Part shown: positions 17,412 through 30,768 of the stretch, one piece after another
Layout of the letters: every line of letters begins with the position of its first letter
Numbering within the stretch: the stretch's first letter is position 1
From: Acanthaster planci
Lineage: Eukaryota; Echinodermata; Asteroidea; Valvatida; Acanthasteridae
DNA length: 64,000 nt
NCBI RefSeq assembly: GCF_001949145.1
Contig: NW_019091496.1
Location: 448,651 to 512,650, forward strand
Direction: 5' to 3'
The notes under the pieces: model-generated
What the model was told of the DNA's origin: nothing
Database searches by the model: none
The model's input: only the letters and a program-made list of their open reading frames with translations
Position numbers and translations under genes: made by a program

Positions 17412-20400
17412 GCTTAGTGGATTTGACTGGATTGCTCAAATAGTTTTATGCCATAACAAAGTAACATCTAACTGCATGAAAACGGGCTTGCAGAAACTGC
17501 AGAATCTCTGTTGCTTACATATAAATAGTCTTTTGCGCTTAATTTCAGTCAAGCACGGTTTTAGACCGATAAGAAGCCAATGAATTCAATAAGATTTTTC
17601 AGGACATTTTTTCAGGTCCCCATTTTCTAAAAGATTTGAAAACAATAAACGATTTGTAAGTTTAACTTGAATGATGCCTAGTGCTTATTCGACCGCACTT
17701 ATTTGAGTAACAGCATAGTGTCAAAATCATATTGGACTTCCCCAGACAAGTTACAATGTTGTTTCAAGCCGGATCAAGGTATTTCGACGGGTAAAGCTCT
17801 CTTTGATTCAGAAACGTTCAGTATTGGAATGGTCTGGTGCCCTTAAACCATACTCGTCGACTACAAAACTGTATTTGTAGGCTGCATACTCTTGCTACAT
17901 AGCGTGACAGACTTGCCCTACAACTGGACTAAAGGGTGAAAGGCCGTGATCACTTTCAATGGGAAATTCAAATCAAAACATTCGTGGGGCAACGTATGAC
18001 CCCCCAAAAAATAAATTTTACTAAATTCTATTTACTCGTAGATAACCGCACCTATTTTAGACTTCTTACACGATAGATACAGAAATATTTTGAAATAATG
18101 AGGGTTTTTTCGAAGCCCGTTTGGCTGTGCGGTCAACGAAACACTAGAATTGATCTCATTAATGAGAAAGATGGTTGAAAAGCGACTATCCGACCATTGG
18201 AAAACTCGTCCCATCATCCATACACTGACAGGGAAACTCGATTTCCCGCTAGCCAAGGTGCACACAAGACTTCGCACAATATCAAAAAAGGGCCAAGACT
18301 GAACCTTTTCATGATAAAAGTGCACATTATCTTGTCTCGACGTAGGTTTTAGGTGGATGCGGCCGTACAACTGACAACAAACTAACGCCAGAGTTTAAAC
18401 TTAAGATTAGAGTACTGTGTGAATGTCAAACAGAACCCTTCCCAGTGTCCCCCAAATACCATCATTTCTTGGTCGATACGACTGCAAAACGATGTTGCCC
18501 CAAAACTGAAAACATATCTACACGATACGCTTTTCCTTCCGTACGCTATATACACACAATTGTAGTGCTTAAAACTGCAGCAAGATAATTCAACGTACGA
18601 TAGTTTTGATCTGAAGTCCGGAAGAAAACAGCTTTGATAAAATACAGTGCTAATATTACAGTCACCTCCATTATTTTAGATCTTACTTGGTCCCTTTTTT
18701 GTTTAGCATACTCATTATGTTGGTGATGTAAAACAAGAAGAAGAGACAGAGGTCACTGACGAGAATTCACTATCCACAGAATCGGTGAACGGAACACATG
18801 CCGCCAAAGGGCATCAACTGTAACAATAGCTACGGTTCGCACCAAAAAAAAAAACAAAAAAACAAAAAAACAAAAAAACCTCCCCCGATCTCTTTGTGAG
18901 AAGATAGACCCAAGTAGGCCTTTATTATTTTGATGGTTACATTTCAACGACGTTTTCAACCACGTTACACTCATGATTCTCTAGGGCTATGTAGTGCCAT
19001 CTGGTGCTTACAAAAGTGTTGCCAGGACCAAGCAAATTTTATTTGATCATGGGCAAAATACTGCCGAGATTAAGTGGGTAAGCAATGTACATCGTGCACT
19101 GACAGTTGAGGAGGCATATTGAGTTCGCATAACCTTCCTAATTCTGCGCGTTTTCATCAGCAGCAGCCCCTGGATACAAGAATGTTGTACCAGACATGTA
19201 CCTTGACCCGTTTCATCGTTCTGTCCGATCAGAGAACGGTGGTGATCGGTATTTTTCCCAGTTCTCATAGGACAGACTTCGGGCAGCACACGTTACACTG
19301 GGGTGCGTTCCATTAGCTTCTACGAGTTGACTCGTGTTTAACCTCGCTCCCACCTTCTCGCTTGTTTGACACGGCACACACACGGCAATCCCCACGTCAG
19401 AGTTACCCTGTGCAAGCTTATCGAACGCGACCGAGTACATGAGAAGGGATAACGCTGTGTGTTACAATGCCTTGTATTACCAATCAGAAATTTTGTGAAA
19501 GGGATCGGCGACCTGGGATACAAAGTGTAGGTGGTATGAGACGGGTACATGCAACATTTCAATGTTTCGCTTGACGGTTTGAAACTCTCTTCATGCATGA
19601 TTGTTTCATACATTAGCCAAAACTGAAGCTGCGCCTAAGCGTCGATGTCACGACAGCGTTTTGAAATAAACGATCAAGGCTGTTCTACCACACTACAGGC
19701 TACAGTTGTTCCACAGCATGTGCAGTGGTTTTCAACCACCAACACCGTGACTGCCATAGATTTCATTTGAGAAAAAAACCGCCACGGGTGAACTTTATAC
19801 TTAAAATCAAGAACAGCTGAATTAAGAGCACTGCCCGCACGGAATATTTCCATAAAAAATTAAAATGGCGCCGAGCAAACTGCAAAGTTTTTTTTAATTC
19901 ATCTAAAGCCGGGAAAAAGTGCAGAGAAAGGAACACCAATTACTTTGGAAAGTTTTAAAAATCTTTGGTTTCAGTGTTTAAGAAGATGATCGAAATTCCT
20001 CATAGATAAATTTAACTATTGACTGGTATAAAATGACTGAATGATTAAAAAAGCCAGGAGCCCAATCAGATTGACAAACTGTGAACAAAACAAACGTCGT
20101 TGATTCAAAGTGTTACTCGATGAAATAAGAAACTCTGACCTACTACCGGGAATAATTTCAGGTAACGACTGACCACATAGTTGCAAATTCGAGTAGGCAT
20201 GGTCAGGGGCAATACTTAGTTCACCAGTCTCCTCTGAACTTTGGTTATATACATTATACATGTAACAGGATTTAGGGTCCCTTTTTATTTTAAACCTGAA
20301 CGTAAGGAACTCTTTTGGAAATTTAAGAAGAAAAAATCACCATTAAAAATCATTCTGAAATTATTATCACAGCGTTTTTTTCATCAGGATTCAACCAGAA

Positions 20401-23389
20401 TATCGAGTCATGAAGCAATTGAAAGCAAACTAAACAATACCGGTACGACAGCTGGGGGAAATCCATTGTCAAGAAGATGTATGGCCCAACAGATGAGCCG
20501 TTTTGCAAGCCGTGGGCCACTTGTTCGGCTTATAGCTTAATAGACTAAACCGTTTCAAACTTCCGAGCCTTAGGCTGCATCAGTTTTCCAAAACTCGCAC
20601 ATACGTGTATAGTGTGGGACGCTGCGGATTTTCCCCGCGTTTTTTTTCCTGTCTGGAATAAAAAATAGTTATCTATTACAAATGGGAAAACTGTTTTGCG
20701 TGCGTTGTTAGGGGTCATCAACACGTTCTCAATAATCCACAATAACACAACCCTCTGCCTGAATAACCAAATCGATTATCACATATGCTTTCAAAATATT
20801 TCAGCGGCACAAAAATGACCTTAGTATTCATGGTTATTTTTACTATAGCAGTGGAAATATTTGCGGCTTTTCACAATCAGGGTGGGAGTTCAATTTTGGA
20901 CGATGCCCCATGCCTTATAAACAAAAACAATCCATCATGTGTTTCAAATTTGACTGAATCTTGATCCACAATGCTTCGGTCATCCTGGTTAAGAAAAAGA
21001 AGAAAAAAAGAAGAAGAAAAAAAAAAGAAAAGAAAAAAAAAGAGAAATCGCGTGTTATCGGGAAACCCTGAGAGTAGTAACTTTTGTCTCCAAAGGAATG
21101 GACCTGAAACCATAATGCCGGCTAATTTTTTCTTTGCGACAAAGCAATGTGCAGTTCTAAGACCGAAAAGAGTAAAGGTGAACATGTAAGCGAGACATAC
21201 ATGAGTGGATTCGACAAACAAATTACCGACGACAGAACTCAAGAATTGAGGTATAACCATTTGCCTTAAAACTCCTCACACTGTACAGCTCCATCAATAT
21301 CAACGATAAAAAATTGCACTGCTAATTGTAAACTTACAAATTCCAAACTGACAACTCGCTTTTCAAAAACACCTAGTTTACGATACACGTGCACATACAC
21401 GTACAATGGGTGTGTCACATCGTAAAAATGTACAAGCAAAAATCACCATGACGACAAACGGAAAAGAACTCTGACAAACTCCCCGATTCTAAACGTTTCA
21501 CTATACTGAACTTGCTACCCATCACGACTTTGTTTCACATTCAGACAATGTTTTTTAGTTAAAATACTCTACGGTTACCAAGAAACAGTTAAAAAACAAT
21601 ACAAATTAGGCCGTCCGTTTGTAAAATCGTTAAGCAATACACATCAAAATCCGTGAATAGAAAACGAAACAAACGAAAAAACACCAATAGTTTCGTATGA
21701 ATATAAGTTCTTTGGCAGATGCGCGTGTTCCATCATAACGTTTTATACCGTATTACAATAAATCAGAAAGTCACCCATCAGTTTTGTTACGTTATAAAAG
21801 CTCACTATCTGAGCCTATGGCGAGGAAAAAAATGTAGTCTCTGACGTCATAATGACGAAACTACTTTGGTCAAGGGTGTAGAAAAGTCGCTTGCACCGGT
21901 TCAGAGTCCAAACTTCATCGCGTAAACACGTTGATAAAAAGGCCACAAAATTTATAACTTCAGTTACAACCTTTTGTTTTTCGAAGTTTCCCCTTCCTGC
22001 AAACTTTCTTACCCTATAGCCAACCGCCCCATCGTCAACGCATTTCCAATCCAAGGCCTCCCTGCAATAACAGCTTGTGCATTGAGTAGTCTTTTATCAT
22101 CCAAGCCATCACCGAACTTTGACAGGCTGTAGGACTGACGGAGATGCCAGCCAGAACCCTTCAGAAAATCTTGAGAAACCAGCAGACACGGAAGTGGTCC
22201 CCATGCAGACGCAAATTGGGCTGCAGAGACATTACCCCCAGTGAACTTCACCAAAGTCAATTTAGTCCCCCATCTCTAATCTCTCAGACCTGCGCACCAG
22301 TTTGTTTTTCAGCTGCAAGAAGTGACTTTGGCCTTTGACGTTTATCGGGATAAGATAAAAAAAATGGTAAAAGTTCAACAGATAATGTCACATGTTCACA
22401 ATAAGTGTACTGCCTGGCGATTTCTTATGACAACTCAGTGATGGAAACCACGTCATGGCATCCGTGATGTAAATATGTTGATTTGTTTTACCTGTTTTTG
22501 AAAATTTCAACAAGGTAACCCAGTTATCAAAGAACTGTTCGCCCTTGGGGCCCTGGAAAAGTTACATATCAGTTAGAGTAGAACTTTTCTTCTTTCTGCG
22601 GATTGAGTGGGACCTGCAGACAGTACTGAGATAGGCCCAGAACACCCAAAGCCCCGTCTTTCGATCACAGGGCTCTTACCCCGCAAACATTTGATGATGG
22701 ACTCATAAGTGAACGCCTCTGGCTCATTCTAACTAAAGACCGATTTCGACGGAAACGGCTGGTTTTAAAACAAGCCAGTGGGCAAGCGACCGTACAACCC
22801 TTGGATCACACACGTTCTCGTAATACACGCCTCGTTCTTGCAGCTACGCCAGTCCAAGCGGCCGTGGATTATATCAAAGCAGCCTTATAAACGAAAGCAC
22901 CGGGTTTTAACCTTTCCCCCTTCCATAAATTTCTTTTCCCTGTTCATCAAACACGCCCGCCATTTTGACAATGACAGAGCACGCCGACGTGTAAAATTTG
23001 TGTAAATCCCTGAGGAAGATAATTGGCTATACTGCCGTCTTTCACTTCTGTACCTCCCGAAGCACACCATTTCTTTCGGTAATGGTGTCTTCCATCCAGT
23101 ATGTGCTCCTGTACTGTAACGGCGTCAGTCTTGCCGAAGACCACAATTGATTCACTGTGACCTTCTGGAATTGGAGATCACGCCCTCTAGCGGTGGATTC
23201 CGCACATTGCATGCAGCCAATTTTTCCAACGGTGTCACGCGGCGCGGGACCGCTCTGCTGTCGTCATCTCGTTCGTCTGATGGTCACGTGGTCTGATCAG
23301 TGACGTCATGTTCTATCACGGTGTGTGACAAGCCTCAGGTGTGTATATCCGTGCAATGCCGTCCACTTTGCTGTTCAACTGATGAAAGT
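17412..23389. other. Gene-poor stretch
   Basis: AT-rich with only short unsupported ORFs. An A-rich (CA7)n tract lies at about 18841-18880 and a 55-nt purine-only tract at about 20990-21045. No family motif or convincing exon was seen. Confidence 0.5.
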
Positions 23390-23530
23390 GTGAAGTTGCT
23401 GATAATGTGTTGTTTCGTTTGTTGTTGCACTGCTTCTGTTGCAATTTACACTGATGCATCATTGAGCATGTTGTTGTTAATGTTGTTACTGTTGTTGAAT
23501 TCGTTGTTCTGTAGCTTGATATTTGTTCCA
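23390..23530. repeat. Cryptic TTG/TTGC trinucleotide tract
   Basis: Dense TTG, TTGTTG and TGTTG words without a clean repeat register. It produces a spurious Leu/Cys-rich ORF on the plus strand. Confidence 0.7.
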
Positions 23531-23725
23531 GTTGAAGGCAACAGCTAGACATGCCAGACAATCGCCAAATTGTCTTGTCGTCCATATTGTCCACACAATG
23601 TATAGTATCCGGTACACTGCTCCGTTCAACGTCCAATTAGGTCATCATTAGTGTTTCGAATAATCACACCAATAAAGTCACGAAATGGGGTCTGGGGACC
23701 AGACCCACACCCACCTGTGCGCCTC

Positions 23726-23911
23726 TCACTTCTTTTCCCCCCTGCTGGCGTTCTCGATCATCCGCCTGAACATTTTGGAATTGAGAAAGCGGGGGAAGGA
23801 GTCACGGTGCATGAGGATGTAGATTTGGTGCTGGGCCTCATCAAACGTGTGTGGAGTAGGATGGTCCATGTTCTTATTGACGGCTTCCCGGACCCGTGAG
23901 TCTAGGCTTAC
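23726..23911 (-). CDS. RZ-RGS exon 4, second half of RGS box and C-terminus
   Basis: 61 codons plus stop: VSLDSRVREAVNKNM, then FDEAQHQIYILMHRDSFPRF and a short tail ending ASRGEKK. Acceptor GGTTCAG. It is strongly conserved with vertebrate RZ members. Confidence 0.96.
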   Translation of the reverse strand, partial: VSLDSRVREAVNKNMDHPTPHTFDEAQHQIYILMHRDSFPRFLNSKMFRRMIENASRGEKK

Positions 23912-26900
23912 CTGAACCGAACAAATTGAGGGGAATATGGACATCATTACACTTCAAGAAAAATCAAGAACAAGAAGGACAGGGGTACGGTTGCAAGAAG
24001 AAAGCCAAAAGCCCCCCAAAATAAGATACTAGCAGCAACAGACTTAAGCTAACAGATGTAGCAGCTGAATTCCTGCAGCAGTAGCACTGGCATCTTTTAG
24101 CAGCAGCAAAGCAGAAACAGCATCGAGTAGCAGCATTGAGTGTGCTTAGCAAGAGCAATAGTAGTGCGGGCAGGAGTTAAGTAGCTAGCCTTAGGTCATA
24201 GTAATGAAGCATCTACCATCTGCAGCAATGACAACAGCAGATGCCAGCAGTGGTCATTGGTTTGCTGGGTATGTAATAGAGACGGCAGTTATAGGTAGCA
24301 AGCCTCCAACAGTGGTACAGGCAGCATCTACCTACATAGCTTCTGCTGTTGATTGGCTATAGGCACTAAAGGTACAAGAGTAGTAGACACAGTCGGTGCA
24401 ATAGCAAAAGTATGGTAAATGTTGCAGCATTTCTATGTAGCAAGCGTCTAGCAGTAGCAATGACAGTGTATACCACCTGCAGCTATGAGGACAGCAGCAG
24501 CAGATAGCCTCTACAGTTGGTTAGGAAGGTACCTGTAGATGCCATAGCGGTGTTGTAGTCGAGACCATCTCAGGACCATTCATATGACCAGATACAAGAT
24601 CATGCACGAGGCCATTCACAAGACCAGTCACAAGCAACAGGGTGAACAGTGGCAAAGGAAAATACTTAAGTTGTACCGGTAGTTCATATGAATAGCTTGT
24701 GACTTTAATTCACAATGGGGTGTCTTCTGTAGGTCTTGTGAGGGTCTTTCAGTGTCTCATAAAGGTCTTACGAGGTCTCGACTTCAACACTGTTCAGTAG
24801 CAAATAGCAGCTGCTGGTAGCAGTTCTGGGTAGCAAACCTGCAGCAGTAGCACAGACATTATGTAGAAATGACAACAGCAGCAGCTAGCAGCTGCAAGTT
24901 AGCAAAGCAGAAAAACATGAGCAGCAACAACTAGCAGCTGCTGACAGAACCAGTAAGGTGTCTAGCGGGCTGCAGCAATAATTGCAGCAGTGCAAGCAAA
25001 GGTAGCAGATTAAGTGAAGCACAGAAAATAAGAACAGTTTTTAACCAACTGACAAAATTAACAGAGTGTCTGTGTAGTGTCAGGATTTCCAACTCCTTAT
25101 CAACTCAACATACATTAAGCTGTTCAAGAAAGAGAGGGCATTCCCACTTGTCAGGACAATAGTTAAATCCTGTAATTTTCGACACCCAGGAAATTTTGTC
25201 AGGCTCGCTACATAGCAGCAATACTACACCCACATTACACCTACAAAATAAACTATCAATCAGACAGTGAAGATTGGTACTGGCTGGAAACGTGACAGCT
25301 ATTCTATTCAGGAATAAACCAACCTCCTTTGGGGAGAGGATGGATATATAGTCCTCGTAAATTAGCCTCGCCTTTTCCTCCACAGCAGCCGAGTTTGATT
25401 CTTTCCCCAGCTCCTCGCAGGCGAGCCAAAATAGCAGATTCTCTTCGCTGTATTCCGATCGTAAAAAATCTCGAAATCTCCTGCGACCCCCTAGATGAAA
25501 CAAGAATGTAATTGATCTCAAAAGAAAATCAGCACTGCATGTACTATCATTGTAAAAAATCCAAATAAGCAAATGTAAGAGTCAAAGCTGTGGGAGGATC
25601 TATGCAGAAGATTGCCCTTCATTAAAATTAATTCACTGGAAACGGATCTCTCTTCAACAAGTGCAGAGCTCAGCATAAAATCGCCCGGCACATTTCTTCT
25701 GGCCTCTTGGACTGACCACGTCAGCGGTGAGGCGACAAGCTACGTTAATAGACAGCCAATCGAGCCAATGTCTCCAGCCAACCAGGCCACTAACAAGCAA
25801 CAACCAGCACCCCAAACCAGTCGCCAGTAACCTGTCTATCAACTAGGTAGCTAAGGGAAGCTAAAAACAACCTGGTGATCCAGTCACTGTAGCCAGCCTA
25901 GTAATCATCGTGGTTATCTGTTTGAACTCTAAATTGCCAATTAACCAGGTGACTGACAGGTCTACTCATCAGCTAATATAACCAGTATCACTTAATGTAA
26001 CAAGCCAATGACCAGTCGATTTAGTCAAGCCACTTGCTAGCCAACTGATCGCACCGGTGACCAGTGCAGTGCCAGTCGACTGGCCGAGCCAATCCCACTC
26101 AGTCAACCAGGCTTGTCACGGACCTGTCTAATTGTTGATCAAGTCAGTGCTAGCCAATATTCTACCAGTGGCCAGTCTGAAACAAGTCGACGAAATCGCC
26201 AAGTCGACAAAATCTGTGGTTGTGGCCAGTTGCCAAATAAACAACCCGGCCCACATTCAACAGTAGCTGAAAACAAAGTTTACCACTCAGACGGCCAAAA
26301 TCTAGCTCACCAGATAGGCCAACATAGTAGCCGACCAGGCGAGGGTGCCTTCCAAAAGAAAACATTATCAGCCATGTTGCCAACTATGCAATCTGACAAA
26401 CAACCTGCTAAATAATCTACCAACAAACAAGCTGACTGGGCCTTGTAGTTAGCCAATTAAGATAACTCTAATCTTAACTCCAACCTGTCAACATCATTGT
26501 AGACTACATAACTGTCACTTACTTGCACTTTTCATCATTGCATCGAACGAATGTGACCAAACTCTTATTTCCTCCATGGTGGGGCTGAGTATGACGGAAA
26601 AAAATACCAGTTAGCACGTAACATTTATGGGGCCTCAGGCCTCCCCCAGTCATATGTCAAAAGTGTAAATACAAATGGTTTCCCACAAAAGATCTTCGTT
26701 ACTATAGGAAAAAATCATGAATCAAACACAGCATGGTTCGTCTTTACGTTGATGAGGGTATAATAATAGTCATCGCTTCAATAATCCTCGCAGGTCTCTG
26801 ACAGGTTGTGGATTCTATCACGATTATTATGATCAAGTCCAAACTTACAGCTCAATGACCTGTAGCCAATATTACAAAGGGGATGAGCACAGATGAAACT

Positions 26901-29900
26901 ACTAAAAATAGTTGTTTGGCAAAAAACAGATGCAAGTGCCAGGCGTTGAAGCGAAACCGGCATGATGCTTGCGTCTGGGTAAACGAATGTTTCTGGACAA
27001 ATGCGTTTCTGCCCTTGGAAAGCTTCTGCTAGGATCAAAACGTCAGGCCCCCAATTAAACTCTCTTTCTTCATGCGCCCATGCAGTGTTGACTGCTTCGG
27101 CGCTAAGGCGAAACTGGACGGGGGAGGGTGCTACCGTATGACGTCTACGCCGCCTGTGCCCTCTACCAGAATTCGGAGAAGACAGAATTCTAACAGAGCT
27201 TTTTCTTTTTACCCCACGGCGAGACCCACACGGTGGCCCTCAGAAAACCATGCCCGAAGTGTGAAATGGACCTCAGTTTGGACGTTAGTGGTTTGACAGT
27301 TTGACAGAACTCGACTCATTTTTCATGTTAGGCGTCAACAAGAACGAAGGACAATGGATACTTACTTATCATTGGCATCTCCATTGGCCAATTCCATCGA
27401 CCCACCGCCCGATTCCTCTTTGGCTGTGTTCTTCATGCTTAAACTGTACATGGAGAAAGAGAAAGATCTCATTAATAACTGCCTCTTTCGTGCAGCCTCC
27501 TCTTACACGTATATGATGGTGGATCACTCCAGACATCTGCGTGATCAGGATTAACTCCAGGATGGCTCACATAATTTCAATTTCTACTTCAGAGCAAGTT
27601 CTGGCACGTCGCCACAGTCAAAAAACTGTAAAGAAATCGGCGTACGCATCACTTGGGAACAGGAGTTCGGAGCAGCTCGTGAGAAGGGGAAAGTGTATAG
27701 AGCTAACCAATGTCCATTAAGAAAATGTTGTTCTTGCCTGTCCAATGAAATTCACGCAGTCTTCTTGTAATGTCAGATCGGTCGTAGTTCAGGGAGACTT
27801 AGGACAAAAAGCTCGGTCATCCGATGACTACACCCACGCTACGTGACGTCGATTCAAGACTTCTTGTGGCAGCGTCTGATTTGAGTAATGTCTGTTTGTT
27901 GTGGTTTAAAACCCCTGCCTTTGAGTCTGGTGCACGAGTACATTGTCCCGGAGTCGGAGTTTTACGATAGCGTAACAATGCCGTGTTCCTTTCTCGTACT
28001 TTGAGCTTCGTAGCAAAGTCGCTATTTGCTCCCATATAGTATCACCAATAAAATCGCCGCAATAGTACATTTTGCCCTTTATCAGAGGGAACTATTTTTT
28101 TTATCTCCTGTCCAACGATCATAATGTCAAGACAGCATAATGTCATGAATCCCGTTTGGCATAAACAAGACACAAAAGATATAAGATGCACCAAAAGGTA
28201 AACAAATGGGGCATCGAGCCCGTTTAGATTCAGGTTAAACGGTCAATACAAAAACACTGAAAGAGCGACAATAACTAAACAGGGTAAAGGTGCAGAGGGT
28301 TGATGGGTACGCGAACAAAAGATTTATACCCGAGTATCCAGCTTTATAGAACCAGGACGAGTTGAAATCCGACTCTCGGTCAATAACGTCGAGTATAAAG
28401 GTAGTTGGCAGAGAAACGACAAAAACGCGCCTGCCGATGACGAGGTATCTTCTTCAGGGAGAATGAGTGTCAGTGGTCACATCATAAAGCTAGGACCAAT
28501 GGTCACGTCGGTCGTAATCTGAGTTGACTAACCCAAATGGCTGAGAATCATTAACATTAGTGATGATTTTAATCGCTGATGGGGAAATTATCACAAATTC
28601 AAGTGCACCTCGCTCAAATGAGTTAGGCTTCCTTCTTGGATATCATAACGAACAATGTCAAACATACAGTTGATTCGCTCATTTTTGGCAAAATGCAACG
28701 GCCTTTGATAGGCCTTCTTATATACTGCCCACCATTTCCTGTGAACCACCGGAGAAGTGCACGAAAATTTGCCACTGGAGGCCGAGGAGGTGTGTTGAGA
28801 GAAAAGTGCTGGTAGTTTGTGCAACGACGTTCATTGTTATGACCTTTGTTGGTGCTGGTAGCCGGCGACCCTACCTCTATATACTGAGTTGTGACGCAGA
28901 GCGATTGAAAGCACGTACGTTATATATTCCAAGGTTTCAATACCAAGCCCTTCACCGTAAAAAGGGCACCCAGGGTTTATACACATATTCTATACCCACT
29001 TTAACCTGAGGTTAACACTCAACATGTTTAGATATTTACGATGAAATGTGTTTTGGAATGTGTTTAAATAATAAACCCTTTTCCATGATACACGTTTAGC
29101 TTTGTGAAAACGTATTTCAGTATAAATATAATTATGTCTAAACATGTGTGAAACGTGTTTTAAAAAGGGGGTAAAAAGTAATTATTATACATTTATCTAA
29201 ACGCTAAGCACCCTCTTCCAGTGTTAGTTCGTTTTCTTGCAACTAGAGCATTGGCCAAAGGATTTAGCGAATGTCAGAATACCTGTAAGAGAAGTGATTT
29301 TTCCTTTACTTTAAGCTGTTCCCACGACGCTCAATTTCTGAGTGTTTTGTGGGAGTATAACACAGTTCATTCATCTCAACTGAAAAAAAGTTCGAGCTCT
29401 GGGCAAATCGCGCCGGAGGTCACACGGAGAAGTTGCGGGAAGGGGGGCACGGCTCGAATGCAATGACGTATCAAGCGCGAGAGGGCAGAGGCGGATAGTC
29501 CAGCTATTCTTTGGCTACAAAGGGGGCAGGGTCTGACCACAAACTGCCTTTTCAGTACATTTCAACATCAAACGGTAAGTTGATGTGCCAACATTATACC
29601 TGAAGTTTAGACTTGTTTTAACTCTCTCACTCATTTTACCGGATGCGGATGCAGTGGCACCTGATCTGTGAATATCGAGCTCGCAGTTCTATTGAAATGT
29701 CAAATTTTAGGAGGCACTCCACAGAAAACTGTCAAATTTTCGTTGCTGACCTCTCACAGTGAAAGGTGCTCCTTCAAGAACCTTGTGTGGGTTTCAAGCG
29801 ACAGTATCTATATACAGCTCTGTCGACTGAGCTAAAACGTAGCAACTGTATCCAGATCGGAGAGCTTTATATGCGTACCAAATGCCAACAAATTCTGTCA

Positions 29901-30768
29901 TAGACAGCAGAGCTCCGTTTATCTGAGGCCGGTTGAGTGGAATCATCGCGGTACGGTTGTGGCCTGCCATTTAAACATTGGCATTTTACAACTCCCGTAG
30001 GTCACATGTTGCCCATCATTGGGCCACACAGGTAAAATTCTGCAGAGAGGGATAAAGATGAGAATCGATCGATTCCCGACGGGAATTTCTTATTTGAAAT
30101 GTTTTGTCGGTTTTCGGGGGGGGGGAGTGTACTCTCCCAGGCTACCCATTGCCCCCATATCAACTCTAGCAGTCTCCGATCCATTCAAAAAGAAAAAAAT
30201 CACTCATACCCTCGAACCCATGAATTAAGGGGCGAGGGCTTGTTTTACTGCACAGAATGGGCTTTATTCATAAGATGACCATGTTGAATCGTGCTCCCCG
30301 AATCCACTTCACTTACTTAACATTCTGAAACTTGGAAAGAACTTGCCAATTTTGCTAAAATTACAGGTATAGCTTCGCTTTGATTTTGCGTTTTTGTTTT
30401 CATGTTGGCAATGATAAAGGTAATTTGACGTTTCACCGTGATGTGGAATCATCCATCTAATCTGTAACTTGCCCGATTTGCATCATGTTCGTTCTCATAC
30501 ACCATACGTTTTTACTTTTGGAGCATTCAGACAGGGATCGCCTCGCTTTCGATTCAAGATGGCTGACTCATGAATGAGGCAAATTGCTTATTGATTACCA
30601 CGAGCAACTGCAGCAACAGCACCAGCAGAAGCAGCAGGCCCTGGAGCCTCGCGTGCCGCCCCGTTCCTGTGCCCCCTCCGGCACCTGGTGCGTGGACGAT
30701 ACGGACGGCGGATCCCTCGCCACTTGGTGAGACGACTCTCTCATGGTCTCCGGCGCCTCAACCAGCAT
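23726..30768 (-). CDS. RZ-subfamily RGS protein (RGS17/RGS19/RGS20 type), 4 exons
   Basis: Exons 30768-30599, 26584-26523, 25490-25324 and 23911-23726 join in phase to about 194 aa; family members are about 200-240 aa. The N-terminal exon holds the cysteine string (CCFCWCCCCSCS) that is palmitoylated in this subfamily. The next gives MEEIRVWSHSFDAMMKSA, the helical lead-in. The last two make the RGS box with SEYSEENLLFWLACEEL, IYEDYISILSPKEV, VSLDSRVREAVNK and MHRDSFPRFLNS. RZ proteins are GTPase-activating proteins for Galpha-z and Galpha-i/o at membranes. Vertebrate members have extra residues between the Cys string and the lead-in helix, so one further in-phase exon may lie in the 4-kb first intron. 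Which of RGS17/19/20 is orthologous cannot be said, since the vertebrate set arose by duplication. Confidence 0.95.
24055..25015. repeat. Cryptic AGC/GCA trinucleotide region in the RGS intron
   Basis: Nearly a kilobase enriched in AGCAGCAG, GCAGCAAC, TAGCAGC and CAGCTG words with no fixed unit. Interrupted by a palindromic element at 24550-24793. It fills most of the last RGS intron. Confidence 0.85.
24550..24793. mobile_element. Palindromic MITE, TIR GTGTTGTAGTCGAGACCA, copy 1
   Basis: Starts GGTGTTGTAGTCGAGACCAT and ends with the complementary GGTCTCGACTTCAACACTG. The interior has mirrored AAGACCAGTCACAAG / CTTGTGA words. A second copy is at 53619-53825. Confidence 0.85.
25324..25490 (-). 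CDS. RZ-RGS exon 3, first half of RGS box
   Basis: Reads FRDFLRSEYSEENLLFWLAC, then a helical linker and IYEDYISILSPKE. It includes the conserved Asn of SEEN that contacts Galpha switch regions in RGS structures. The donor GTTGGT is non-ideal but is the only position that joins exon 4. Confidence 0.95.
25690..26460. repeat. Cryptic CCAGTC/GCCAAC simple sequence in the RGS intron
   Basis: Some 770 bp in which CCAGTC, CCAAC, GCCAAT, CAACCAG and ACCAGT words recur at irregular spacing with strong C/A bias on the plus strand. No clean period is visible. It lies between RGS exons 2 and 3. Confidence 0.8.
26523..26584 (-). CDS. RZ-RGS exon 2
   Basis: 62-nt exon: acceptor CTCAG, 20 codons reading PTMEEIRVWSHSFDAMMKSA, donor GTAAGT, phase 1. 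It corresponds to the vertebrate EEVLSWSQNFDKMM block and has no ORF of notable length of its own. Confidence 0.93.
26600..30598. other. RGS first intron, no assigned feature beyond repeats
   Basis: Mixed AT-rich sequence. A tRNA-like remnant is possible at about 29760-29835 on the minus strand (TAGCTCAGTCGACAGAGC as A box, B box weak). I looked for an extra RGS linker exon here and did not find a convincing one. Confidence 0.45.
30599..30768 (-). CDS. RZ-RGS exon 1, cysteine-string exon
   Basis: The first in-frame ATG after an upstream TAA is at 30768 (MLVEAPETMRESSHQ); a second in-frame ATG at 30744 is also possible. The exon ends with RACCFCWCCCCSCS and two bases of the next codon at a GTAATC donor. 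This Cys string is diagnostic of the RZ subfamily. Confidence 0.93.

Noticed and set aside
20877-21260. 127-codon minus-strand ORF with a Phe-rich stretch
   Set aside because: The Phe run comes from the AAG/AAA purine tract; no other support.
23300-23548. 82-codon Leu/Cys-rich forward ORF resembling a membrane peptide
   Set aside because: Composition follows directly from the TTG/TGT simple sequence.
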